Of a stretch of DNA of 59,697 nt, positions 42,605-50,341 are shown piece by piece. The notes under the pieces were generated by a model. That model did no database searches. It was not told the origin of the DNA and saw nothing but the letters and a program-made list of their open reading frames with translations. The position numbers and the translations under genes were made by a program. Within the stretch, counting starts at the first letter, position 1. Each line of letters opens with the position of its first letter. The DNA is taken from positions 1-59,697 of the forward strand of contig JADFSR010000024.1 of the NCBI GenBank assembly GCA_022560615.1. Direction: 5' to 3'. Source of the stretch: Gemmatimonadota bacterium (GTDB lineage: Bacteria > Gemmatimonadota > Gemmatimonadetes > Longimicrobiales > Gaopeijiaceae).

Positions 42605-43816
42605 CTACCGCGTGCCGGCGGTCACTTCAAGGACCCGGTCGATCGATCCCATCACCCAGTCCGGAATCCTCTCCGTCTGGATCGCGCCTCGTCCGTCCAG
42701 GGTCAGCGCCCTGAGGACGCGGTCGAGCGCACGCTCGAGCAGGAGCTGGCTCTCCGGATCGGTACCCGCGGCTTCCAGGACCGGGTCGGCGGATAGGCGA
42801 GGTCCCCTGGCCGGCTCGTATCGGATCGACCCGGTGTGCTGCACCAGCAGCTCGTGCAGCGAGAGCGCAGCCAAAGAGAGTTCCTCGATCTGACCGTACA
42901 CCTCTTCCCGGTGAGCCCTGCCCGCCGCGAAGTCGGAACGCGCGCGTGCGAGACGGAGAGATCGTAAAGCGCCGCCTACTCCCTCGGCGTCGAGTGCCCC
43001 CAGGTACGCGACCGCATGCAGACGACTCTCCCTCGTCCGCAGCTCCCGAACGAATGCATCGTACCCATACCAGGCGTCCCGAACGTCCTCGTACTCGGCG
43101 GCACTCGAGAGGTATCTCCCGTCGAGCCAGCCTGCGGGAATCACACCGGCCTGGACCTCCCTCATCAACGCTCGAGCCCCCGCCTGCATCGTCTCGACCG
43201 CACGCCGCCGCGTTGCCCGTTCGAGCGCCGGCAGCGCCCGGCCCGCGTTCACGCTCATCCCCACCCCGGGAGCCCGCGCCTCGAGCGAGGAAGGCCCTGT
43301 CCGAAGGGACGCGATCAGCGTCGCCACCAAGAGCAAAGATCCAAAGACCATCAACAGCATCGGGCCAGCGTGAAGCCCCGGCTTCGGCCGGAGATACGGG
43401 CGTTTGGGCTCGGCTGTCTTGGGAGCGAGCATCGGGGGTGTTGGTCGTTCGTTTCGGCTCAAGTCGCCTGCCCCAGGATCGACCAACGGAAAGTCAAGCG
43501 GCTGCGCAGGACGATCAGGGTCGGCGCGACGTTCCTCCTCCATCTCGGCGATGAACGCTCGGGCCGCATCCTCGGGGCTCGGTTCCGGCTCCGGTGGCAC
43601 GACCGACAGACCGAGGTCCTCCTCGACCTGCAGGCCCTCCACGACCGTTCGGTACACGGGATGTGCCCTCGCGGGCGCCCACTCACCTGTGAGCGCATCG
43701 TAGATGAGATCGAGCTCCTCGATTTCTCCCGAGCTCACGAGCCTCGTGAAGGCTTCGAGGCTGCCTGGGGTCAGCTCTGCACCGTCATGCTTCCGAATCC
43801 GGAAACGCGCACCCAT
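42605..43816 (-). CDS. GYF-like domain membrane protein (paralogue B)
   Basis: 403 residues from the ATG at 43816 with GGAGGAG upstream. The layout matches the protein at 1637-3106: an N-terminal domain (RFRIRKHDGAELTPG, then LTGEWAPARAHPVY) resembling GYF_2, an acidic linker (EPEPSPEDAARAFIAEMEEE), a basic stretch (RPYLRPKPG), a membrane helix (MLLMVFGSLLLVATLIA, about 165-182), and a helical outer domain. The outer domain shares W-L-x-G-x-Y-L then E-D-V, and RYEPARGPRLSADPVLEA with its paralogue (AYEP..DDPVLEA). The function is unknown; the matching pair suggests a conserved envelope role. Confidence 0.78.
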   Translation of the reverse strand: MGARFRIRKHDGAELTPGSLEAFTRLVSSGEIEELDLIYDALTGEWAPARAHPVYRTVVEGLQVEEDLGLSVVPPEPEPSPEDAARAFIAEMEEERRADPDRPAQPLDFPLVDPGAGDLSRNERPTPPMLAPKTAEPKRPYLRPKPGLHAGPMLLMVFGSLLLVATLIASLRTGPSSLEARAPGVGMSVNAGRALPALERATRRRAVETMQAGARALMREVQAGVIPAGWLDGRYLSSAAEYEDVRDAWYGYDAFVRELRTRESRLHAVAYLGALDAEGVGGALRSLRLARARSDFAAGRAHREEVYGQIEELSLAALSLHELLVQHTGSIRYEPARGPRLSADPVLEAAGTDPESQLLLERALDRVLRALTLDGRGAIQTERIPDWVMGSIDRVLEVTAGTR

Positions 43817-43947
43817 GGTCTGCGCTCCTCCTTCCGACACACTACCCCGCGCGACCCAAAGCCACGGCGACGACCCTGCCGAAGCGAAGGAGGGCAAGCC
43901 GCCAGTTCGTTGTGTGTTGGAAGTCCGCTCAGGTTGGACGCCGGCCA

Positions 43948-43962
43948 GGAAGAGCCTCTTCC
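43948..43962. repeat. Palindrome GGAAGAG-C-CTCTTCC
   Basis: A perfect 7-bp inverted repeat with a one-base centre lies 132 nt upstream of the GYF-like gene start, in a 308-nt gene-free stretch (43817-44124). It could be an operator or a short RNA hairpin. No other sign supports either. Confidence 0.35.
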
Positions 43963-43983
43963 CTACGCTGCCCCAGCTCGTAA

Positions 43984-44033
43984 GCCGGTCGGGCCGCCGC
44001 GTACCCTCCGGGAGGGACCGGAGCGGCCGGCCC
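43984..44033. other. GC-rich nested inverted repeats in a gene-free stretch
   Basis: GGCCGC at 43992-43997 can pair with GCGGCC at 44023-44028, and an inner stem CCCTC/GAGGG (44004-44016) nests within. The stretch is flanked by CGTA and TACG. The 308-nt space between 43817 and 44124 holds no convincing reading frame, so this may be a structured untranslated leader of the GYF-like gene, a terminator for the upstream gene at 44125-44613, or chance in GC-rich DNA. Confidence 0.3.
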
Positions 44034-44124
44034 TTCCTACGTGAAAGCTAGGAGGCAGGGAGTCGGTCGAGCAAGTGGCACGTTCCGAAAAAAGTTGCAG
44101 AACCCTTCGAAAGCTGTGTGTGGC

Positions 44125-44613
44125 CTAAGCGACCGAGCCGCTTTCCGCTTCCAACTCTCGGCACGCCCCCTCGACCTGTCGCGTCAGCGCCACGCTGAAC
44201 ACGTGCGCGTTTTCTCGATACCAGCTAACCCACGAAGGGTTGCGCAGGTGCTCCTTGAGTGCCGCCTGGTATGCGTCCCACATGAGGTGATCGAGGGCGC
44301 CGACCCTGTGCTGGTAGACGAGGTTGCCGAAGTGCCGGTACACCGCCGTCATGTACGCATTCCAGCGAACTCTCTCCTCCGGTGACAGCGAATCGGCATC
44401 TCGCTCCGCCCGCGCAAGAAACGCCGCGAACTCGGGGTCACGAAAGGTGGGTTCCAGCAGCCGAATGCTGTTCTGCACCATCGAGTTGAAGGAGGCCGCA
44501 CGCACCGAATTGGTGTTCTGGGCCATCTGCTGCGTCAGGTATACCAAGGAGACGACGACGCCGATGGCGCCCACGAACTCTCCGATGTTTCCGAGGGATT
44601 GAAGAAGGCTCAT
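44125..44613 (-). CDS. Hypothetical protein with one N-terminal membrane helix
   Basis: 162 residues. The first 30 residues include a hydrophobic helix (FVGAIGVVVSLVYLTQQM), followed by a helical domain rich in Arg, Glu and aromatic residues (NSVRAASFNSMVQNSI, RDPEFAAFLARAERD, RWNAYMTAVYRHFGNLVYQ). Proteins of this style are widespread and uncharacterised in marine bacteria; I cannot assign a role. It lies between a structured gap and an unrelated small gene, 103 nt downstream of the latter on the same strand. Confidence 0.7.
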   Translation of the reverse strand: MSLLQSLGNIGEFVGAIGVVVSLVYLTQQMAQNTNSVRAASFNSMVQNSIRLLEPTFRDPEFAAFLARAERDADSLSPEERVRWNAYMTAVYRHFGNLVYQHRVGALDHLMWDAYQAALKEHLRNPSWVSWYRENAHVFSVALTRQVEGACRELEAESGSVA

Positions 44614-44716
44614 TACGGGGGTTCAGGGGAGTAGAAGTGGTTCGTCCTCGCACGTATGCGGGGAAAGATACTTCACATACTCGAAGAGCCTAACCCCCTC
44701 CGGCCCCTGGGTCGCA

Positions 44717-45115
44717 TCAGGCCCCGATCAGCTCATCCACCAAGAAGAGATCCGTGAGCAGCGCGCGGAAGTGGATGTTGGCATTGAGGTTATCGATGAG
44801 CTGCGAGCTTATGGACGCCTGGGCCGCCACCAGCCGGACGACCGACAGCGTGTCGGACGCGTCACGCTCTACAATGTCGAGCACTTCACCCCATGTTGAG
44901 GCGGGCTCGAGGGATTCCTCCGCCACGAGTCCACGGAGCGCCTCTGCGAGTCCATCCACGGCCCCCTCGCACTTTCCGAGAAAACTCCGCAACTGACCGC
45001 CGGTCTTCGAGCCCTGGTCGCTGGTCAGCCCCTGCGCCGCGAAGGCCAGAAAGAATTCGTAGCTCTCTTCGATAGCGTCGATACGGGACTTCACGTCGTC
45101 GCGAAGCGAGGACAC
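44717..45115 (-). CDS. Hypothetical all-helical protein
   Basis: 132 residues from a GTG at 45115 with AGGAG 6 nt upstream. It is predicted all-helical and amphipathic (SRIDAIEESYEFFLAF, LRSFLGKCEGAVDGLAEALR, DASDTLSVVRLVAAQASI), with no signal or membrane helix. One Cys. It is 59 nt after the cytochrome b gene on the same strand and may be co-transcribed with the PaoABC-like operon. The function is unknown; a coiled-coil binding protein is possible. Confidence 0.65.
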   Translation of the reverse strand: MSSLRDDVKSRIDAIEESYEFFLAFAAQGLTSDQGSKTGGQLRSFLGKCEGAVDGLAEALRGLVAEESLEPASTWGEVLDIVERDASDTLSVVRLVAAQASISSQLIDNLNANIHFRALLTDLFLVDELIGA

Positions 45116-45174
45116 GGCTACTCCTGAGGAAGGAAGGACGTGCGGGGCGGGCCATCAGCCCACCCCGCACCTCG

Positions 45175-46062
45175 TTATTCTGCTTCGCCAGGCGGGCTGA
45201 CGGAGGCGTCTGCTACGGCGGCAGTGTCGGCGGGAGCAGTCCCCTCGGTGACGGTAGGAGGAGCCCCATTGGTCACGACCCACTTCGCCGGGTCGTGGTG
45301 CGCCAGGTAGTGCTCACGATCGACCCAGCCCCGGATCATGGACCACGTGATCCACAACTTCTCCGGCCGGAGCGCGAAGTAGATGTGCGTCGCGGTGAGG
45401 AAGATGAGCGTTACGCCGCAAAGGCCGTGGATCACATATACCATTCCCCAGGTGCTGTCGGCCAGCATATACGGGTTGGGAGTCCATAACGGCGTATCGA
45501 TCCGGACCATCATGAGCAGTCCGGTCGCGATCACTCCGAGCCCTACGACCACGAGCGCGTGGTGGTACAGGCGGTGGTCGAACGGATACTTGCCGGCCTT
45601 CGGCTCCGGTGACTTCGGCGACATGATGTGCTTGAAGTGCTCGATGCCCTCGCGGAAGCCGATCTGGAACATCGCCCAGAAGTCCGCCCACCCGATCGAG
45701 TGGATGATGTGGTAGACGATCGTCGCGGTCAGCACCACGCCGGCGATCCAGTGAATCTCAACCCACGGGAACTGGAGCCCGAGCACCGGCACGAATGCGG
45801 TGACGAGCAGCACGAGCATCGCCGCCGACATCGTCCAGTGGAACACGCGTGCGGCCAACGAGTGGCGTTGGATACGCTCCGGTAGGCCCGCCGGGACGTG
45901 CTCGGTCACGGTGAGCTCTTCGCTCGGGCGGATCTTGATCCAAACCGCATGACCAATGAGGAAGGCTGCTGCGACGATGATCGCCGCCCACATCAGGTTC
46001 CACGACACTCCAATGAGCACGTCCTGGCCCCACGGGTTCGCGGCTGTGCGCCAGAGGTCCAT
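45175..46062 (-). CDS. Membrane cytochrome b (Cyt b561/FdhI-like) of the molybdenum hydroxylase operon
   Basis: 295 residues with about five membrane helices. Candidate heme ligands are in LAARVFHWTMSAAM, WIAGVVLTATIVYHIIHS and HHALVVVGLG, and a helix ending THIYFALRPEKL. This fits the formate-dehydrogenase gamma/cytochrome b561 superfamily that passes electrons to quinone. The start overlaps the FAD-subunit stop by one base (TAATG). It is plausibly the membrane anchor and quinone reductase for the molybdoenzyme whose 2Fe-2S subunit carries a Tat signal. Confidence 0.85.
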   Translation of the reverse strand: MDLWRTAANPWGQDVLIGVSWNLMWAAIIVAAAFLIGHAVWIKIRPSEELTVTEHVPAGLPERIQRHSLAARVFHWTMSAAMLVLLVTAFVPVLGLQFPWVEIHWIAGVVLTATIVYHIIHSIGWADFWAMFQIGFREGIEHFKHIMSPKSPEPKAGKYPFDHRLYHHALVVVGLGVIATGLLMMVRIDTPLWTPNPYMLADSTWGMVYVIHGLCGVTLIFLTATHIYFALRPEKLWITWSMIRGWVDREHYLAHHDPAKWVVTNGAPPTVTEGTAPADTAAVADASVSPPGEAE

Positions 46063-47060
46063 TACGCGACGCTCCTGACGGCCCGACGGACCAAGTTCCT
46101 CATCATCGGGATCTTGTAGTCGTTGTGACGCAGTGCGCGCGCACCCTGGACGGATAGCTCACCGGCCTCGTTCGCGACGCTCTCACCGCCGGAAGTGCCG
46201 GCGACGAGCCGCTCGACGCTCTCGAGCCGCACAGGGTACGGAGCGACACCGCCTACCGAGATGCGCGCGTCGCTGATCACGCCGCCGGAAAGCTGGAACG
46301 CCGCTGCGACGCTCACGAGTTGGAAGTCCCATGAGCCGCGGTCTCGCACCTTCTCATAGTAGAACTGAGCGTTCGCCCATACGGCCGGGATGTGGATGGC
46401 GGTGAGTAAATCACCGGGCTTCACGACCGTCATGCGCGTGATGTCGATCGACGGGCCAATGAAGAAGTCTTCCGCGTCGTGGACCCGCGGCGACCCGCCG
46501 CTGCGCACGGTCATCTTCGCGTCGAGCGCAATCAGTGCAGGCGCAGTGTCTGAAGGGGTCACCGCTACACAGCGGCTCGTCCCCATGATGGCGTGTTCGC
46601 GGTTCATCGCCTTCGGAGCCGCCGCATAGCAGATGTTGCCACCCGCGCGGTAGCACGGCCACCCGCTCCGGTAGTACCAGCAACGGGTATCCTGAGTGAT
46701 GTTGCCACCCAGCGTCCCCTGGTTCCGGATCTGCGGCGTCGCGACGTGCTCGGCTGCGGTCGCGAGCAACGAGTACTCGGAACGAATCCGCTGGTGGTTC
46801 ACGATCTCGGTGAGCGTCGTCATCGCACCGATCTCGAGACCGCCCTCGGCGTCCCTGATGCCCGTCAGTTCCTCGATTCCACCGAGGTCGACCACCACTT
46901 TCGGGCGCTTGATGCGGTCCTTGAACCAGTCGTACGAGTCGAGCCCGCCCGCGAGGACCCATGCCTCACCGCGGTGCTCGTCCAGCAAAGCCAACGCACC
47001 GTCCACCGTTGTCGGCTGGAAGAGCTCGAAGGCCGGAATCATGTCCTTGATGATCGCCAT
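46062..47060 (-). CDS. FAD-binding subunit of molybdenum hydroxylase (PaoB/CoxM-like)
   Basis: 332 residues from the ATG at 47060 (GGGAGAAG upstream). The FAD domain of the xanthine oxidase family is seen in VLAGGLDSYDWFKDR, VVDLGGIEELTGI and RNQGTLGGNITQDT. A Cys-rich loop (CWYYRSGWPCYRAGGNIC) follows; PaoB of Escherichia coli has a 4Fe-4S cluster in a similar loop, so one may be present here. It carries electrons from the Mo subunit onward. It lies 11 nt after the large subunit. Confidence 0.87.
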   Translation of the reverse strand: MAIIKDMIPAFELFQPTTVDGALALLDEHRGEAWVLAGGLDSYDWFKDRIKRPKVVVDLGGIEELTGIRDAEGGLEIGAMTTLTEIVNHQRIRSEYSLLATAAEHVATPQIRNQGTLGGNITQDTRCWYYRSGWPCYRAGGNICYAAAPKAMNREHAIMGTSRCVAVTPSDTAPALIALDAKMTVRSGGSPRVHDAEDFFIGPSIDITRMTVVKPGDLLTAIHIPAVWANAQFYYEKVRDRGSWDFQLVSVAAAFQLSGGVISDARISVGGVAPYPVRLESVERLVAGTSGGESVANEAGELSVQGARALRHNDYKIPMMRNLVRRAVRSVA

Positions 47061-47071
47061 GGTTCTTCTCC

Positions 47072-49498
47072 CTAGCCAACGTGTTGGTCGAGGCGGCCGA
47101 ACGCGGGGTCGCGTCCTTCGAGCTCCGCGAGGATGATGTCTGGCGTCAGTGGCGTGCGGCATAGGCACGTCCCGCCCATCGCGTCCGAGATGGCCGTCGT
47201 GAGCGCCGCGGCGCCCGCACCGACAGGTGGTTCACCGATGCCCTTGGCGCCCACGGGCGTCTGTGGGTCGGCGATACCGACCGCGTCCCACTTCATATCC
47301 AGCGGGATGTCGAGAAAGCCCGGAGGTCGCGCGGTGTAGAGTCGGTTCGCGAACGGCACGCCGTACTGCGGGTCGAAGACCCACTTCTGGGTCATCGCCA
47401 TTCCCATGCCCTGGATGCAGCCCCCGAAGAGCTGAGCCGCAAGACTGCGAGGGTGTATTACCGTTCCGCAGTCGGTCACACCGACAAACTCCTTGATGAC
47501 CACGACGCCGGTCTCGACGTCGAGCTCCACGAGCGCGAAGCCGGCGACGAACGTGTAGGTGCTTGTCCTGGGAGTGCGGCCATAGTTGTCCTTCGCGACG
47601 CCCATGAGGCCTTCTCCGGCAAGCATCTCGGCCGCGGGCACCGTTTCCCGGTGAATGTCCTCTGGCAGCTCGTGGCCGTCGTACTCGCCACCCATTTGGA
47701 TGGCGCGTTCCGCGACCTGCGCGAACGACAACCCCGCGCCGCCGCCGCGCCGGAAAACTCGGCCGTTGTCGAGCACGTAGTCGTTCGGCGAACCGCCGAG
47801 GCTTTGCGCCGCGATCTGGCGGATCTTGCGTGCCGCGTCCGTAGCCGCCGCATGGTTCGCGCGGGTGTGGGCGTGCAACGTCTGACTGCCCGCCTGCACC
47901 GAGCTGCGCGGCATGCCACGGCTCGAGTCACCCCACACGATTTCGACCTGATCCCAGTTGAGACCGAGAATCTCCGCGGCCGGCCATGCGGTATCCGAAA
48001 TCGAATGGGTGCCGAGGTTACCGATGCCCTGGTGGACGTACAGCTTGCCGTCCGGGCGGATCACCATGAGGCCATCGAATCCGATCGAGCCCGCCGTGTA
48101 CGGCGATAGCGCGACTCCGATGCCGGTGACCTTGGTGCCTACGCGCCGGCCCGAGAGCTCCTGCTTGCCGGCCCAGTCGAAGAGCTCGGCGCCCCTCTCG
48201 AGCGCTTCCTTGGCGTGCACGCTCGTGAGAGCCGTACCGCCCGGACCGAACGCCACGTCCGGACCCGGCGCATTGATCATGCGCATCTCGAGCCGATCGA
48301 TCCCGAGCTCCCGACCCGCCTTGGCCAGGATCGGTTCGAGCATGGAGACGATCTGCGCCCCACCCGGACCCCGCTGCGCGGACTTGGGCGGAGTGTTCGT
48401 CAGCATCGACACGGAGCGAAAGCGCATGTTCTGAGGCGTGTAGATCAGGTCGGCGATCGCGCCTGCCGTGCCATTGTCCCCCGAGCCGTACGCGCCGCCC
48501 TCCTCGACGATGAAGAGATCGATGCCGACGCACTTCCCGTCATTCCGGAAGGCCATCTTGACCCAGCTCTGGAAGCCAGGGCGGGCACGGCCTACGTAGT
48601 TCTCCTCGTAGCGCGTGATGCGCAACATGACCGGCCGGCTGATCTTGCGAGAGAAGATCGCCGGAATCTGCATGACCGTCGTGCCGGCGATCTTCGACCC
48701 GAAGCCACCGCCGCAGTACTCGGCGATCAGGACCACGTCTTCCGGATCGATGCCGACGGCACCAGCGATCGCAGCCTTCGTGCGCTGCGCGGACTGTGTC
48801 GACACATGGGCGAACAGCTTGCCGTTCTCCCAGTACGCCATGTTGGTGCGCGGCTCCATCGGATGGTGCGTCACCGACTGGTGGACGATCGCGTCCTCGA
48901 CGATCAGGTCCGCGCCGGCGAACGCCGCCTCCCAGTCGCCCTTTTCCCACTCCCTTGTCGCCGCGGCGTTCGGCATGCGGCCGGCGTCGATCTCGACAAA
49001 GTCCGCCTCGGTCCACTTGAAGTCCTGGAAGACCGCGAGGTCGCCCGCCTCCGCGTCCGGCAGGCGCGCAAAGTAGTTCCCATCGTTGTACGCGGTGGGA
49101 CCCCCGGGTCGCAGACTGTCGAGTGGATCGAGCACGAAGGGCAACGGCTCGAAGTCGACGTCGATCGCTTCGATCGCCGCCGCAGCGATCTCTTCGGTGA
49201 CAGCCGCCACCGCGAGCACCGGCTCACCCTCATAGTGCGGCTCGTCAGTCAGACACGCCTCCCGCGGGCCCTCACGTTGCGGCACCTCGTCGGCGCGGAG
49301 GATGCCGATGACTCCGTCCATCGCCTCCGCGCGGCTCACGTCGACCCCGCGCACGCGACCGTGCGGCATCGGGCTCAGCAGCATCTTGGCGAATACCATC
49401 CCGTCCGGGCGGAAGTCTTCGGCGTAGCGGGCGCGACCCGTGATCTTCGCGACCAGGTCCGGCGGCGCGATATCGGTTCCGATCAGTTTCTCAGCCAT
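47072..49498 (-). CDS. Molybdopterin-binding subunit of molybdenum hydroxylase (aldehyde oxidase-like)
   Basis: 808 residues, ATG at 49498 with AGGAGA upstream. The two-domain xanthine-oxidase large subunit is visible: GRARYAEDFRPDGMVFAK, MPHGRVRGVD, TNMAYWENGKL, EYCGGGFGSKI, GSQTLHAHTRANH and, near the end, TPVGAKGIGEPPVGAG, whose Glu is the catalytic base. The CO dehydrogenase active-site loop (AYxCSFR) is absent, so CO is an unlikely substrate; aldehydes or N-heterocycles fit better. No Tat signal is seen; it probably exports together with the 2Fe-2S subunit. Confidence 0.88.
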   Translation of the reverse strand: MAEKLIGTDIAPPDLVAKITGRARYAEDFRPDGMVFAKMLLSPMPHGRVRGVDVSRAEAMDGVIGILRADEVPQREGPREACLTDEPHYEGEPVLAVAAVTEEIAAAAIEAIDVDFEPLPFVLDPLDSLRPGGPTAYNDGNYFARLPDAEAGDLAVFQDFKWTEADFVEIDAGRMPNAAATREWEKGDWEAAFAGADLIVEDAIVHQSVTHHPMEPRTNMAYWENGKLFAHVSTQSAQRTKAAIAGAVGIDPEDVVLIAEYCGGGFGSKIAGTTVMQIPAIFSRKISRPVMLRITRYEENYVGRARPGFQSWVKMAFRNDGKCVGIDLFIVEEGGAYGSGDNGTAGAIADLIYTPQNMRFRSVSMLTNTPPKSAQRGPGGAQIVSMLEPILAKAGRELGIDRLEMRMINAPGPDVAFGPGGTALTSVHAKEALERGAELFDWAGKQELSGRRVGTKVTGIGVALSPYTAGSIGFDGLMVIRPDGKLYVHQGIGNLGTHSISDTAWPAAEILGLNWDQVEIVWGDSSRGMPRSSVQAGSQTLHAHTRANHAAATDAARKIRQIAAQSLGGSPNDYVLDNGRVFRRGGGAGLSFAQVAERAIQMGGEYDGHELPEDIHRETVPAAEMLAGEGLMGVAKDNYGRTPRTSTYTFVAGFALVELDVETGVVVIKEFVGVTDCGTVIHPRSLAAQLFGGCIQGMGMAMTQKWVFDPQYGVPFANRLYTARPPGFLDIPLDMKWDAVGIADPQTPVGAKGIGEPPVGAGAAALTTAISDAMGGTCLCRTPLTPDIILAELEGRDPAFGRLDQHVG

Positions 49499-49507
49499 GT
49501 CGCTCTC

Positions 49508-50140
49508 CTAAACGCTGCGTGCGAGCTCGGCGGCTCGCATCGCGCAGGTGAGGATCTTGTCGTAGTCGGCGCACCTGCAGAGGTTGCCGGAGAGTGCGTG
49601 CGCTGCCTCTTCGCGGGTCGGGTTCGGATTCACCCGGATCATCGCTTCCATGCTCATGATGAAGCCCGGAGCGCAGAAGGCACATTGGAATCCACCCTCT
49701 TCGAGCACCGCTTGCTGCACGATGCTCAGCTCGCCCGTGTCCGGGTTCTCGAGGCCCTCGATGGTCGTGACCGCCCGCCCGCGCACCTGATGCGTGAGCA
49801 TCGAGCAGCCGTAGTGGTTCACCCCGTCGATCAGAACCGTACAGGCGCCGCATTCGGCTCGGTCACACCCGAATTTCGTGCCCGTCATGTTGAGCCGGTA
49901 CCGGAGCGTCATCGCCAACGTCTCGTTGTGCAGAACGTCCACCCGGCGGTCCTGACCGTTGATGTTGAGCGTGATGAGTCGCTCGGTCGCTCCAGGCATC
50001 GACTGTGCGCCCAGAGCGAGCGGACCACCCAGCAAATATCCGGTGGAAGAGGCGGTCGCGCCGACAGCGATCACGCCCTTAATGAAGGACCGCCTGGAGT
50101 ATTTCTTCTCCAGCAGGCCCACGGATGCAGCGTCGCCCAT
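49508..50140 (-). CDS. Tat-exported 2Fe-2S subunit of molybdenum hydroxylase (PaoA-like)
   Basis: 210 residues from the ATG at 50140 (CAGGAG upstream). The twin-arginine signal is YSRRSFIKGVIAVGAT (about residues 14-29). The first 2Fe-2S site is CDRAECGACTVLI with a later Cys (HYGCSM); the second is CAFCAPGF plus NLCRCADYDKI. Together these are the plant-ferredoxin and helical FeS domains of CoxS/PaoA. It is the first gene of the Mo hydroxylase operon, 9 nt before the large subunit. The Tat signal puts the finished complex in the periplasm. Confidence 0.92.
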   Translation of the reverse strand: MGDAASVGLLEKKYSRRSFIKGVIAVGATASSTGYLLGGPLALGAQSMPGATERLITLNINGQDRRVDVLHNETLAMTLRYRLNMTGTKFGCDRAECGACTVLIDGVNHYGCSMLTHQVRGRAVTTIEGLENPDTGELSIVQQAVLEEGGFQCAFCAPGFIMSMEAMIRVNPNPTREEAAHALSGNLCRCADYDKILTCAMRAAELARSV

Positions 50141-50284
50141 CGAACTACTCCTGGCAGGAGGGCATGCGGAGGATGCGGGAGAGACCCGGCAACCTCCTAC
50201 CATCACGGCATTATACGGCGGTCTTCGCCGTCTCGCGAGCGCTTCCGGGCAAGCTGTTTCTCTGGACGGGTCGCAAGCGCAAGA

Positions 50285-50314
50285 GGGGGCGCGCCGCCGC
50301 GGTGGCGCGCCCCC
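50285..50314 (-). terminator. 11-bp GC hairpin downstream of the TPR gene
   Basis: GGGGGCGCGCC (50285-50295) pairs with 50304-50314 around an 8-nt loop. On the minus strand it lies 28 nt after the TPR gene stop at 50342 and before the Mo hydroxylase operon start. No T-run follows, so it would be a weak or Rho-assisted terminator. The rest of 50141-50341 has no reading frame I trust and probably contains the operon promoter. Confidence 0.5.
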
Positions 50315-50341
50315 GCTCAACGCGCGGCTTTCAGGCGCTGC

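Noticed and set aside
47072-49498. Reading the Mo subunit as CO dehydrogenase CoxL
   Set aside because: The AYxCSFR active-site loop is absent, and the Tat-tagged 2Fe-2S subunit and Cys-rich FAD subunit fit PaoABC-type enzymes better.
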